Positions 46,617-55,392 are shown, counted from the first letter of the stretch. The stretch is 64,000 nt of DNA from an uncultured Lachnoclostridium sp. (GCA_930986645.1 CAKNJS010000005.1:43617-107616), one strand, 5' to 3'. Notes: generated by a model from the letters alone, not told the origin. Program-made: numbers and translations.

Positions 46617-46646
46617 GTCATACCCCCTGAATTCTGAGCATACATT
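46617..46646 (+). promoter_or_regulatory. Sigma-E-like sporulation promoter of spoIVA
   Basis: GTCATACC (46617-46624) and CATACATT (46639-46646) are 14 bases apart. The -10 element matches the sigma-E consensus CATACANT fully and the -35 matches 6 of 8 of GTCATATT. spoIVA is a sigma-E gene in Bacillus and clostridia. Transcription should begin near 46653. Confidence 0.75.
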
Positions 46647-46668
46647 GTATCAGCAGAATAAGGGGGTA
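46621..46668 (+). promoter_or_regulatory. Hairpin sequestering the spoIVA ribosome binding site
   Basis: TACCCCCT (46621-46628) is the exact complement of AGGGGGTA (46661-46668), and ATTCTG/CAGAAT extends the stem inward. AGGGGG is the ribosome site of spoIVA (ATG46674). The left arm overlaps the sigma-E promoter and lies upstream of its start point, so only read-through RNA from gpsA can fold it. Confidence 0.6.
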
Positions 46669-46673
46669 TTATT

Positions 46674-48146
46674 ATGGATTCATTTCAGGTATACAGGGAC
46701 ATGAAAGCACGTACGAACGGAGAAATATACATCGGAGTTGTCGGCCCGGTTCGGACAGGCAAATCCACATTTATCAAAAGGTTTATGGATCTTCTCGTGC
46801 TTCCGAATATGACGGATGAGAATGCAAAAGAGCGGACAAAGGACGAACTTCCCCAGTCTGCATCAGGAACTACGATCATGACGACGGAACCTAAATTCGT
46901 TCCAAAGGAAGCTGCCTCAGTAAAAATATCCGATGATGTTGAAGTGAAGATCCGCCTGATAGACTGTGTAGGTTTCATGGTGGAAGGAGCTTCCGGACAT
47001 ATTGAAAATGATACGGAACGTCAGGTGAAGACTCCGTGGTTTGAATATGAGATTCCGTTTACAAAAGCTGCTGCCATTGGTACACAGAAAGTGATTCATG
47101 ATCATGCAACCATCGGATTCGTCGTGACTACGGATGGGAGTGTAACAGACCTTCCAAGGGAGAATTACATAGAGGCAGAAGAGAAGACAGTCAGGGAGCT
47201 GAAAAATATCGGAAAGCCATTTGTGATACTGCTGAACTGTAAAAAGCCGTATTCAGAAGAGGTAAAAGAACTTGGCGGAGAACTGGAGAAGAAATACGGG
47301 GCAGCAGTTGTTCCTGTAAACTGTGAACAGATGAAGCCGGAAGACATCAATGAGATCATGCGCCAGGTCCTCTATGAATTTCCTATCACGGAAGTAGAAT
47401 TTTATATTCCAAAGTGGGTGGAAATGCTTTCCCGGGAACACCGGATCAAGAAAGACCTTCTGGAACAGGTCCGTTCGGTCATGAACGAACTTGAAGATGT
47501 CAGAAGCATCGCGGCAAAGGAACTGCAGACGGAGAGCGAATTTATCCGCAGCATGAAAGTGGAGCAGATTGAGATGGATACCGGAAAGGTCAGGATACAG
47601 GTCGGATATGAGCAGTCCTATTACTATGAAGTGCTGAGTGAGCTCACCGGTACGGAAATACATGGCGAATACGAACTGATTTCAACAGTGAAAGAACTTT
47701 CATCCATGAGAGAAGAACTGAGCAGTCTGAAAGAGGCCTTTACCAATGTAAAACTGAAAGGATACGGTGTGGTTACTCCCGCCAAAGAAGACATTAAACT
47801 GGAGGAACCCGTCATAATTAAACAGGGAAGCAAATTCGGGGTAAAGATACGTTCCGAAGCGCCTTCTATCCATATGATACGTGCAAATATTGAAACAGAG
47901 ATCGCACCCATTGTGGGAAGCGAGAAACAGGCGGAAGATCTGGCAGAGTATATTAAAAAAGAGAGCGGGACACCCGGGGGCGTCTGGAATACAAATATCT
48001 TTGGAAAGACAGTGGAAGAACTTGTCATGGACGGCATGAAAAACAAGATTGCCATGATAGGAGACGAAAGTCAGATGAAACTTCAGGACTCTATGCAGAA
48101 AATCGTAAACGATACGAACGGCGGTCTGGTGTGTATCATTATATGA
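46674..48146 (+). CDS. spoIVA: Stage IV sporulation protein A (spore coat ATPase)
   Basis: SpoIVA is the ATPase that polymerises on the forespore surface as the base layer of the coat. The 490-residue protein has Walker A GPVRTGKST near residues 24-32, the conserved TIMTTEPKFVP segment, a LIDCVGFMVEGASGH switch region, a middle domain and a C-terminal end VCIII. Length is typical (about 490-500). The ribosome site AGGGGG lies seven bases before ATG46674. The promoter just upstream is sigma-E-like and the RNA structure before it may block translation from gpsA read-through. It is the best evidence that the organism forms spores. Confidence 0.98.
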   Translation: MDSFQVYRDMKARTNGEIYIGVVGPVRTGKSTFIKRFMDLLVLPNMTDENAKERTKDELPQSASGTTIMTTEPKFVPKEAASVKISDDVEVKIRLIDCVGFMVEGASGHIENDTERQVKTPWFEYEIPFTKAAAIGTQKVIHDHATIGFVVTTDGSVTDLPRENYIEAEEKTVRELKNIGKPFVILLNCKKPYSEEVKELGGELEKKYGAAVVPVNCEQMKPEDINEIMRQVLYEFPITEVEFYIPKWVEMLSREHRIKKDLLEQVRSVMNELEDVRSIAAKELQTESEFIRSMKVEQIEMDTGKVRIQVGYEQSYYYEVLSELTGTEIHGEYELISTVKELSSMREELSSLKEAFTNVKLKGYGVVTPAKEDIKLEEPVIIKQGSKFGVKIRSEAPSIHMIRANIETEIAPIVGSEKQAEDLAEYIKKESGTPGGVWNTNIFGKTVEELVMDGMKNKIAMIGDESQMKLQDSMQKIVNDTNGGLVCIII

Positions 48147-48171
48147 TGCAGAATCAGAGATCCTATCAGTC

Positions 48172-48200
48172 TCGACAATATATCTTCCAGAAGGTATAAT
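48172..48200 (+). promoter_or_regulatory. Promoter of the helicase gene
   Basis: TCGACA (48172-48177) and TATAAT (48195-48200) are 17 bases apart; one mismatch from consensus in the -35. Confidence 0.6.
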
Positions 48201-48257
48201 GGACTTACTGTGATATTTCTATATCAGAGAAGAATCTGAGGAAGTGACCGGCTAAAT

Positions 48258-50972
48258 ATGAAGAATCTATATGATGGACTGCTTTCTTTCAAGGGGCAGT
48301 GGAGGAGTTATCAGGAAAGAGTATTAAGAGAATCAGAGCGTTATATGGATGACGGGAAAATCCATATTGCGGCGGCTCCGGGAGCAGGCAAGACAACGCT
48401 TGGAATCGAGCTGATCCGGCGTGCGGGAAAGCCGTGTCTGATCCTTTCACCCCGGATCATAATACGCCAGCAGTGGCTGGAGCGCATCCGGAGTTCATTC
48501 TTTACCCAAGAAGCAGAAAAAAGTGAAAACAGTGTTCAAGGATATATCCTTTCGTCAGATATCAGACATCCGGGGTTGATTACTTCAATCACATACCAGA
48601 CTCTATACAGTGCAATGGCCGGAGAAAAAAATATTGAAGAGTCCGGGGCCGGAGAAACAAAGGAAGAAGTTGATTTCGCTGGTTTTCAGCTTTTGAAGCT
48701 GGTAAAACAGTCAGGAATCGGCACGGTCTGTCTGGATGAATGCCACCACCTGAAAAATGAGTGGTGGAAAGCATTGGAAAAGTTTATGGAAATGACCGGA
48801 AATATGACAGTAATTGCTCTTACGGCTACTCCGCCCTATGATTCGGCTGCATCGCAGTGGGAGCGGTATATAAAGATGTGCGGTCCGGTCGATGCCGAGA
48901 TTACTGTGCCGGAACTGGTAAAAGAAAGAAGCCTTTGTCCCCATCAGGATTATGTGTGGTTTAACTGTCCGTCCGGAGAGGAGGAAAGACAGATCGCGGA
49001 TTTCAGGCAGAATGCATCTGATATGTTCGAGTTCCTGATGGCGGATGAAAGTCTGAAAGCGGCTGCAAAAACCCATCCTGCACTCAAAGATTACAGCGGA
49101 TATTTTGACAGGATGCTGGAAAACCCGGGATATCTATCAGGACTTCTCACATATTGTCAGGCAAAGGGGATTCCTTTTTCCAGACAATGGACAGAAGTAC
49201 TGGGAGTCAGTGAAATGCCGCCTATATCGGAAAAATGGATGGAATATTTTCTTCAGGGGTTTCTCTATGATGATGCGGAGAGTTTCCAAACGGAGAAAGG
49301 ATACAGGGATGCACTGCAAAAGCAGCTGAAAGAGGCAGGACTGACGGAAAGAAACAAGGTCTGCTTTCTTATGAATGACAGAATCGAGAAGATGCTCGTC
49401 AACAGCAGCGGAAAGCTGGACAGTGTTTTGAAGATAGCGTCATGTGAGCATACAGCCATGGGCGGGAAACTCAGAATGCTGATCCTGACCGATTATATCC
49501 GGAGTGAATATAAAAGCGCTGTCGGGCATCCGGAGAAGGACCCCGGCCCGATGGGCGTGATCCCCGTGTTTGAGATACTGAGAAGACGCGGAGCAGGATG
49601 GAAACTGGGCGTGCTGTGCGGGAGCGCGATTATTCTGCCTGATACGGCAGCAGAGGCTTTTGCAGAGGAGATAAGGAGAATAGATCCGGAAACGTTTCTT
49701 CCGCGATTCCGGGAATTTACGGACAGTGAAGGCAGGAAAATCGGATATACGGAAGTACAGGTCAAAGGCAGACTCGCCCTTTATACCGGAGCGGTTACAC
49801 GAATCTTTGAAAGGGGATATATTCAGATTCTGGTTGGAACCAGATCTCTCCTCGGAGAGGGATGGGATTCTCCGGGGATCAATTCTCTAGTTCTGGCAAG
49901 CACAGTCGGATCGTATGTACTGGGCAATCAGATGAGGGGCAGAGCGATAAGGATCTGCCCTTGGGAACCGGAAAAAGTAAGCAATATCTGGCATCTTGTG
50001 TGCTTGTCAGTCCCTCAGGAAGATAGGGAAAAGAGGCGTATGGGCGTCAAAGAGCCGGAACTGTCAGAGGACTTCCGTACACTGGAGAGAAGAATGAACG
50101 GAGTTCTGGGAGTGAGTTATGACGGGACAGTGATTGAAAACGGCCTGCAGCGTCTGCAGACTGTAAAAGGACCCTTTGACCGGAGACATATCATGGAGAT
50201 GAATGAGGATACGGCCCGGAGAAGCGCTGACCGCGGTCTTGTGGCAGAACAGTGGAAAAACGCATTGTATGGGGACAGGAGTATAGAGGTAACGGATGAA
50301 GTCCGGACCGACCGGAGAAAATTCCGGCCGGGGACAGTGTTTGTACATGCTCTGGGAGTGCAGATTACTGCTGCTCTGGCCGAAGTCCTGAATATCATAT
50401 ATTTTCTGATTACCCGTGCAGATGGGACGGCATATTTGCCGTTTCTCTGTATTACGGCGGTTTTTGTTCTTGTCAGCATTGTGTTCGGAGGGAAGGTTAT
50501 CCGGCAGCTTACACCAATGCGGCGTTTCCGCGGAATCAGCAGAGGAATACTTGCCGCGCTGAAGAAAACCGGAGAGATTGCTTCCGAGTGCAGAGCGGTA
50601 TCGGAGGAAGAGGACGGGATATGGTTCTGCGCATGGCTCAGCGGAGGGACAGACCGGGAGAAAAATGTATATTCAGATGCCTTGGCACAGATGCTTGCGC
50701 CGGTTGATAATCAGCGTTATCTGCTCTGCTATGGAGGAAATGCGCAGCAGGCGAAAGAGTATTTCTGTGTCCCGGATCTTTTCGCGGGAAGCAGAGAGAA
50801 GGCGGAGATATTCCGCGGGGAGCTGATTCCTTATATCGGAAGATTCCGGCTTGTATATACCCGGAACGCGGATGGAAGAAAGATACTGCTGCATGCAAGG
50901 GCAAAAGCATTTGCAAACAGCAACTTGTACAGATCGGATCGGAAAAAGAGTGTCAAGGGAATGCTTGAGTAG
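48258..50972 (+). CDS. DEAD/DEAH-type SF2 helicase with two C-terminal membrane segments
   Basis: The 904-residue protein carries an SF2 helicase core. Walker A is APGAGKTT (residues 40-47), Walker B is DECHH (160-164), motif III is TAT (189-191), motif V is GTRSLLGEGWDSPG and motif VI is QMRGRAIR (558-565). Between the two RecA domains lies a large insert (about 215-435). Residues about 697-718 and 725-745 form two hydrophobic segments typical of a membrane hairpin, followed by a 160-residue C-terminal domain of no recognised family. A helicase anchored in the membrane is unusual. It has its own sigma-A promoter and no obvious operon partner, so I assign no nucleic acid substrate. The GAGGAAG ribosome site is weak. 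Confidence 0.8.
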   Translation: MKNLYDGLLSFKGQWRSYQERVLRESERYMDDGKIHIAAAPGAGKTTLGIELIRRAGKPCLILSPRIIIRQQWLERIRSSFFTQEAEKSENSVQGYILSSDIRHPGLITSITYQTLYSAMAGEKNIEESGAGETKEEVDFAGFQLLKLVKQSGIGTVCLDECHHLKNEWWKALEKFMEMTGNMTVIALTATPPYDSAASQWERYIKMCGPVDAEITVPELVKERSLCPHQDYVWFNCPSGEEERQIADFRQNASDMFEFLMADESLKAAAKTHPALKDYSGYFDRMLENPGYLSGLLTYCQAKGIPFSRQWTEVLGVSEMPPISEKWMEYFLQGFLYDDAESFQTEKGYRDALQKQLKEAGLTERNKVCFLMNDRIEKMLVNSSGKLDSVLKIASCEHTAMGGKLRMLILTDYIRSEYKSAVGHPEKDPGPMGVIPVFEILRRRGAGWKLGVLCGSAIILPDTAAEAFAEEIRRIDPETFLPRFREFTDSEGRKIGYTEVQVKGRLALYTGAVTRIFERGYIQILVGTRSLLGEGWDSPGINSLVLASTVGSYVLGNQMRGRAIRICPWEPEKVSNIWHLVCLSVPQEDREKRRMGVKEPELSEDFRTLERRMNGVLGVSYDGTVIENGLQRLQTVKGPFDRRHIMEMNEDTARRSADRGLVAEQWKNALYGDRSIEVTDEVRTDRRKFRPGTVFVHALGVQITAALAEVLNIIYFLITRADGTAYLPFLCITAVFVLVSIVFGGKVIRQLTPMRRFRGISRGILAALKKTGEIASECRAVSEEEDGIWFCAWLSGGTDREKNVYSDALAQMLAPVDNQRYLLCYGGNAQQAKEYFCVPDLFAGSREKAEIFRGELIPYIGRFRLVYTRNADGRKILLHARAKAFANSNLYRSDRKKSVKGMLE

Positions 50973-50993
50973 GTGGCCCGCGGAAATCAGGGG

Positions 50994-51022
50994 TTGAACC
51001 GTCTGGTTCATGATATTATAAT
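50994..51022 (+). promoter_or_regulatory. Promoter of the purine salvage cluster
   Basis: TTGAAC (50994-50999) and TATAAT (51017-51022) are 17 bases apart. TGAACC-GTCT-GGTTCA, an inverted repeat at 50995-51010, overlaps the -35 and could be an operator or a weak terminator stem of the helicase gene. Confidence 0.6.
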
Positions 51023-51065
51023 ACCAGTTGGAGCATAAACTGACAGGTGTGACAGGAGGAATGAC

Positions 51066-51887
51066 ATGAGCAGACAATTTGAAAAGCTGGAAGTATGTTA
51101 TAGATATTATCAGTCGCTGACTGATTTTGTTCCCAGAGTCGGGCTGATTCTCGGATCCGGACTGGGAGGATATGCAAAAAATATGCAGGTGGAAAAAGAA
51201 ATTCCCTACGGAGATATTCCGGGATTCCCGGTATCTACTGTACAGGGTCACGACGGAAAGTTCCTTCTCGGATATATCGGGAATGTCCCGGCAGTCGTTA
51301 TGAAAGGCCGTGTACATTACTATGAAGGGTATTCGATGGAGGACGTAGTGCTTCCGACAAGGCTGATGAAACGGATGGGGATAGAGATTCTTTTTCTGAC
51401 AAATGCAGCGGGCGGTATTAACCGCAGTTTCCATGTGGGAGATTTTATGATGATTACAGATCAGATCTCAAGTTTTGCGCCGTCTCCCCTGATCGGAGAA
51501 AATGTTTCCGAACTGGGCGAACGGTTCCCGGATATGACACATATTTATGATGAGAAACTTATGGACCTTATCCAAAGGACTGCCCGGGAAGAGAATATAT
51601 CCCTTCAGAAAGGCGTCTATCTGCAGACAACAGGACCGAACTTTGAGAGCCCGGCGGAGATACGTATGTATTCTGTGCTCGGAGCTGACGCAGTGGGGAT
51701 GAGTACGGCCTGTGAGGCAATTGCAGCACGTCATGCAGGTATCCGAGTGTGCGGCATCTCCTGTATTTCAAATATGGCAAGCGGAATTTCGGAAGAGGAG
51801 CTCAGCCATCTGGACGTGCAGTCTGTGGCAGACCAGCGGGCAGGAGAATTCGAACGTCTGGTAACAAAGAGTATTGAGAAGATGTAA
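51066..51887 (+). CDS. punA: Purine-nucleoside phosphorylase (trimeric type)
   Basis: The enzyme splits purine nucleosides with phosphate to free base and ribose-1-phosphate. The 273-residue protein has the family motifs LILGSGLGG near residues 27-35, GRVHYYEGYSMEDVV, the LTNAAGGINRSF loop, GPNFESPAEIRM and GMSTACEAIAARHAG, all of the trimeric (PNP-II, PunA-like) group rather than the hexameric DeoD. AGGAGG precedes ATG51066. The MTA/SAH deaminase gene follows 18 bases later, so both likely belong to one purine salvage operon. Confidence 0.93.
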   Translation: MSRQFEKLEVCYRYYQSLTDFVPRVGLILGSGLGGYAKNMQVEKEIPYGDIPGFPVSTVQGHDGKFLLGYIGNVPAVVMKGRVHYYEGYSMEDVVLPTRLMKRMGIEILFLTNAAGGINRSFHVGDFMMITDQISSFAPSPLIGENVSELGERFPDMTHIYDEKLMDLIQRTAREENISLQKGVYLQTTGPNFESPAEIRMYSVLGADAVGMSTACEAIAARHAGIRVCGISCISNMASGISEEELSHLDVQSVADQRAGEFERLVTKSIEKM

Positions 51888-51905
51888 GCAGATAAGGAGC
51901 AGATG

Positions 51906-53204
51906 ATGAGAACAAGAATTTATAATGCGAGAATCCTGACGATGGAAAAGGGAAGAGAAATATTTAAAGGCGAGGTGCAGATTGAGGACGGACAGATTTC
52001 CTGCGTAAAGCCATATGGAGAAGAGGAAAACAGAGACGATATCAATAAAGGAATCTGGGATCATGAGATCAATGCAGAGGGCAATCTGATCATGCCGGGA
52101 TTTAAAGACGCCCATACCCATTCTCCGATGACATTTCTTAGGTCCTATGCAGATGATATGAAGCTGCAGGAATGGCTGTTTGACAAAGTATTTCCGGCGG
52201 AAGCCAAACTGACAGAAGATGATATTTACTGGCTTACAAAGCTGGCTGTTATGGAGTATCTGACAAGCGGAATCACTTCTTCGTTTGACATGTACAAGCT
52301 GAAGCACGAAACCGCGAGAGCTTCACAGGAAATGGGATTCCGTATGGTCCTGTGCGGGGATATTAACGATTTCGGCGGAACGGTACAGGATGTGGAGAAT
52401 GATTATCTGAAATATAACAAAGACAGGGACAGTCTGATATCTTACAGGATGGGATTCCATGCAGAATATACGACAAGCCGTGAACTGATGGAGCAGCTTG
52501 CTGAAATTGCGGACAAGTATCAGACACCGGTGTGTGTGCATTGCTCTGAGACAAAGAAAGAAGTGGAAGAGTGCAGAGAGCGTTCCGGCATGACACCTGT
52601 GGCATATATGGATTCGCTGGGGCTTTTCCGGCATGGCGGTGTTTTATTCCACGGAGTGCACATGGACGAGGCTGATTTTGATATTATGAAGAAACGCGGA
52701 ATGTATGTGGTTACCAATCCTGCATCCAATCTGAAGCTTGCTAGCGGTATTGCACCGGTAAAACGTTACCTTGATATGGGTATTCCGGCAGCGATCGGAA
52801 CGGATGGACCGGCCAGCAACAACTGTCTGGATATGTTCAGGGAGATGTTCCTTGTTACCGGTCTCCAGAAAGTATACTGCGACGATCCGGAAGCTGTTCC
52901 GGCAGCGGATGTACTGCAGATGGCTGTGACAAACGGTGCACACGCTATGGGACTGACAGATTGTGACTGTATTGCACCCGGTAAAAAAGCGGATCTGATT
53001 CTGATCGATCTGACTCAGCCGAATATGCAGCCGCTTCACAATATTGAAAAGAATATCGTATACAGTGCCAGCAAGCAGAATGTGAAAATGACGATGGTCA
53101 ATGGCAGGGTACTGTATCAGGACGGCACTTTCCATATCGGGGATACAAAAGAAAACATCTACGAGAATGCAAACCGGATTGCGGAGAGAATTCTCGGAGA
53201 ATAA
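51906..53204 (+). CDS. mtaD: 5-methylthioadenosine/S-adenosylhomocysteine deaminase-type amidohydrolase
   Basis: This 432-residue metal-dependent amidohydrolase likely deaminates SAH, MTA or a related adenosine. It has the metal ligands KDAHTHSPM (His near residue 64), HAEYTTSRE (His near 180), HCSETKKE and GTDGPASNN (Asp near 298), and the C-terminal barrel-linker GKKADLILID. The family also holds guanine and cytosine deaminases, but the SPMTFLRSYADDMKLQEWL stretch is typical of the MTA/SAH deaminases. ATG51906 with a six-base spacing from AAGGAG is preferred; ATG51903 is an alternative. It follows purine nucleoside phosphorylase. Confidence 0.88.
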   Translation: MRTRIYNARILTMEKGREIFKGEVQIEDGQISCVKPYGEEENRDDINKGIWDHEINAEGNLIMPGFKDAHTHSPMTFLRSYADDMKLQEWLFDKVFPAEAKLTEDDIYWLTKLAVMEYLTSGITSSFDMYKLKHETARASQEMGFRMVLCGDINDFGGTVQDVENDYLKYNKDRDSLISYRMGFHAEYTTSRELMEQLAEIADKYQTPVCVHCSETKKEVEECRERSGMTPVAYMDSLGLFRHGGVLFHGVHMDEADFDIMKKRGMYVVTNPASNLKLASGIAPVKRYLDMGIPAAIGTDGPASNNCLDMFREMFLVTGLQKVYCDDPEAVPAADVLQMAVTNGAHAMGLTDCDCIAPGKKADLILIDLTQPNMQPLHNIEKNIVYSASKQNVKMTMVNGRVLYQDGTFHIGDTKENIYENANRIAERILGE

Positions 53205-53264
53205 TAGGGGAGATTGTATATACGGGAGACAGATAACAGCCTGATTGTTAAGAAAGGGGTACAT

Positions 53265-53732
53265 ATGATGAGAGCAGCAATTTTTGCAATAGATACAGGC
53301 GCATATAAGGCAAAGGCAGAGAGCGCGTCAGCGGCTGCGCTGAAACGGCTGCTGGAACAGGCGGGATTTGAAGTAAAGGCAGCAGGAATCCTTCCTCAGG
53401 AGAAGGAAGTAGTTGCTTCAGTGCTTTCACAGCTGGCAGATTCCGGATCGGTGGAGCTGATCCTTACAACGGGGGCTGTCGGATATCAGGAGGACGACTG
53501 TGCGGCAGCAGCGCTGGCTGATGCGGCAGAACGTCTTATACCGGGAATTCCGGAAGCACTCAGGACGTACAATCTGAGATATTCCAAGAAAGCGATGCTG
53601 GAATCTATGGCTGCGGGAATACGCAGAAAAACACTTATGATCAATCTGCCTGAGAGCGCAAAGACAGCGAAGGAAGATATGGAATACATTCTTCCTGAGG
53701 TTGTGCAGGTAGTAGATAATATCAATTTATAG
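53265..53732 (+). CDS. MoaB/Mog-like protein with altered molybdopterin motif
   Basis: The 155-residue protein has the fold pattern of the MoaB/Mog (MoCF_biosynth) family: an N-terminal strand AIFAIDTGAYKAK, the helix ALKRLLEQAGFEVKAAGILPQEKE, then LILTTGAVGYQEDDCAAAALADAAER and a C-terminal EYILPEVVQV helix. In functional MoaB/Mog the central motif is TTGGTG-x-x-x-RDVTPEA; here it reads TTGAVGYQEDDCAAAAL, so the phosphate loop and the RD pair are lost. It may bind a different ligand or be a degenerate relative. No other molybdenum cofactor gene is near. ATG53265 follows AAAGGGG. Confidence 0.65.
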   Translation: MMRAAIFAIDTGAYKAKAESASAAALKRLLEQAGFEVKAAGILPQEKEVVASVLSQLADSGSVELILTTGAVGYQEDDCAAAALADAAERLIPGIPEALRTYNLRYSKKAMLESMAAGIRRKTLMINLPESAKTAKEDMEYILPEVVQVVDNINL

Positions 53733-53751
53733 GGAGTATGGAACAGAGCGA

Positions 53752-54516
53752 ATGATAAAAATAACTTATCTTGAACACAGCGGCTTTCTAGTGGAGACAG
53801 AGACAATATATTGTCTGTTTGATTATTATAAGGGGACCCTGCCGCAGTGGAACAGGGAAAAGAAAATGGCGGTGTTTGTGAGCCATGCTCATTATGATCA
53901 TTTTTCCGGAGAGATATTCAGACTGAGAGAGATATTCCCGGAAATCCGTTTCATTCTTTCATCAGATATCGAACCGGAGCCATATCTCCCCCGTACGGGA
54001 GAGGCAAAAGAGAATGGAGCGTGCAGCGAAGCGGAAAATGTGTCTTGCGGCAGTAAATTGCCGGATATTGTATCCGCTGCTCCGAACGAGGAGTTAGAAG
54101 TATTCGGCATGAAGATAAAAACACTGCGTTCGACTGATGAGGGAGTGGCCTATTTAGTCCGATGCGGAAACAGAACAATTTATCATGCGGGAGATCTGAA
54201 CTGGTGGCACTGGGAAGATGAGCCAGAGGTTTACAATAAAATGATGAGAAGGACATACCAGTCAGAGATCAACAAGCTTCAGAATGAGAAGATCGATGCG
54301 GCGTTTGTACCGGTTGATCCGAGGCTGGGAGAGCAGTACTGCTGGGGAATTGACTGTTTTATGAAACGTACAAATACAAAATATGTATTTCCTATGCATT
54401 TCTGGGGGAATTATAAGATATTTGACCGCCTTATGCTGGAAAAATGTACAGAGGAATATAAGGACAGAATTATGAAAATAGAGCGCACGGGACAGACTTT
54501 TGTGCTCGACCTATAA
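53752..54516 (+). CDS. MBL-fold metallo-hydrolase
   Basis: The 254-residue protein is a metallo-beta-lactamase-fold hydrolase. The zinc motif SHAHYDHFSG (HxHxDH, near residues 44-53) and the second-half ligands in YHAGDLNWW (Asp) and PMHFWGN (His) are visible. Such enzymes are related to UlaG-like lactonases and RNA or phosphodiester hydrolases; the substrate is unknown. The gene lies between the MoaB-like gene and rnhA with 19- and 30-base gaps, all in one direction, so it may be part of the same transcript, perhaps reaching back to the purine salvage genes. Confidence 0.85.
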   Translation: MIKITYLEHSGFLVETETIYCLFDYYKGTLPQWNREKKMAVFVSHAHYDHFSGEIFRLREIFPEIRFILSSDIEPEPYLPRTGEAKENGACSEAENVSCGSKLPDIVSAAPNEELEVFGMKIKTLRSTDEGVAYLVRCGNRTIYHAGDLNWWHWEDEPEVYNKMMRRTYQSEINKLQNEKIDAAFVPVDPRLGEQYCWGIDCFMKRTNTKYVFPMHFWGNYKIFDRLMLEKCTEEYKDRIMKIERTGQTFVLDL

Positions 54517-54546
54517 AGATAATTAATGATAAAAGAGGAGAGAAGA

Positions 54547-55020
54547 ATGCTTGTAAAAATATATACAGACGGAGCAGCAAGAGGAAATCCGGACGGCCCG
54601 GGAGGCTATGGCTGTGTACTGGAATATGTAGATACAAAAGGTGAACTTCACCTTAAAGAACTGTCACAGGGGTATGTGCGTACAACGAATAACCGCATGG
54701 AGCTGATGGCGGTGATAGCGGGTCTGGAAGCTCTGAATCGTCCCTGTACAGTGGAGATTTATTCGGATTCCCAGTACGTAGTGAACGCATTTAATCAGTG
54801 CTGGGTTGATGGATGGCTCAAAAAGGGCTGGAAGAGAGGAAAAAATGAACCAGTCAAAAATGTGGATCTGTGGAAGCGTCTGCTTACCGCAAAGGAACCG
54901 CACAGTGTTACATTCCACTGGGTCAAAGGACATGACGGGCACCCTCAGAATGAGCGATGTGACGAGCTTGCCACGACAGCAGCAGATGGAGAGGATCTCA
55001 TTGTTGACGAAGGCGTCTGA
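54547..55020 (+). CDS. rnhA: Ribonuclease HI
   Basis: RNase HI cuts the RNA strand of RNA-DNA hybrids. The 157-residue protein has the catalytic acidic residues in [14 protein letters not shown] (Asp near residue 7), [13 protein letters not shown] (Glu near 52), YSDSQYVVN (Asp near 75), and [10 protein letters not shown] (Asp near 140) with [12 protein letters not shown] before it. AGAGGAGAG precedes ATG54547. The rnpB promoter is embedded in its last codons, so the two RNA-processing genes are arranged head to tail with overlap of control elements. Confidence 0.95.
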   Translation: MLVKIYTDGAARGNPDGPGGYGCVLEYVDTKGELHLKELSQGYVRTTNNRMELMAVIAGLEALNRPCTVEIYSDSQYVVNAFNQCWVDGWLKKGWKRGKNEPVKNVDLWKRLLTAKEPHSVTFHWVKGHDGHPQNERCDELATTAADGEDLIVDEGV

Positions 55021-55032
55021 AAATAGTATAAT
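55004..55032 (+). promoter_or_regulatory. Promoter of rnpB inside the end of rnhA
   Basis: TTGACG (55004-55009) and TATAAT (55027-55032) are 17 bases apart. The predicted start is at about 55040. Confidence 0.75.
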
Positions 55033-55039
55033 CAGTAAC

Positions 55040-55392
55040 TGTGTCAAGTAAGACAGGCGATCGCGGCTGCGGATGCCGAAAGGCAGCAGACGAGGAAAGT
55101 CCGGGCTTCACAGGGCAGGATGCCGGATAACGTCCGGTGGAGGCGACTCCAAGGCCAGTGCAACAGAAATAAACCGCCGGGAATTTTTCCCGGTAAGGGT
55201 GGAAAGGCAGTGTAAGAGACTACCGCCCTGCTGGTAACAGCAGGGGCACATGTAAACCCCATCCGAAGCAAGACCGGATAGAAACTATGTGGCGGCCCGT
55301 CACGTTTCAGGTAGGTCGCTTGAGCACAGCGGCAACGCTGTGCCTAGACAGATGATCGTCCGACGACATAACCCGGCTTATCGTCTTGCTTG
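55040..55392 (+). ncRNA. rnpB: RNase P RNA (class A-type)
   Basis: The RNA is the catalytic part of RNase P, which trims tRNA 5' ends. The terminal stem P1 is CAAGTAAGAC (55045-55054) with GTCTTGCTTG (55383-55392). The universal core segments are seen: GAGGAAAGTCCGGGCT (near 55091), the ACAGAAA region, the GAAACTATGTGG-like block and AACCCGGCTTA near the 3' end, where GGCTTAT is typical. Length about 350 bases fits class A of Clostridia. No long T-run follows at once. Confidence 0.92.
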
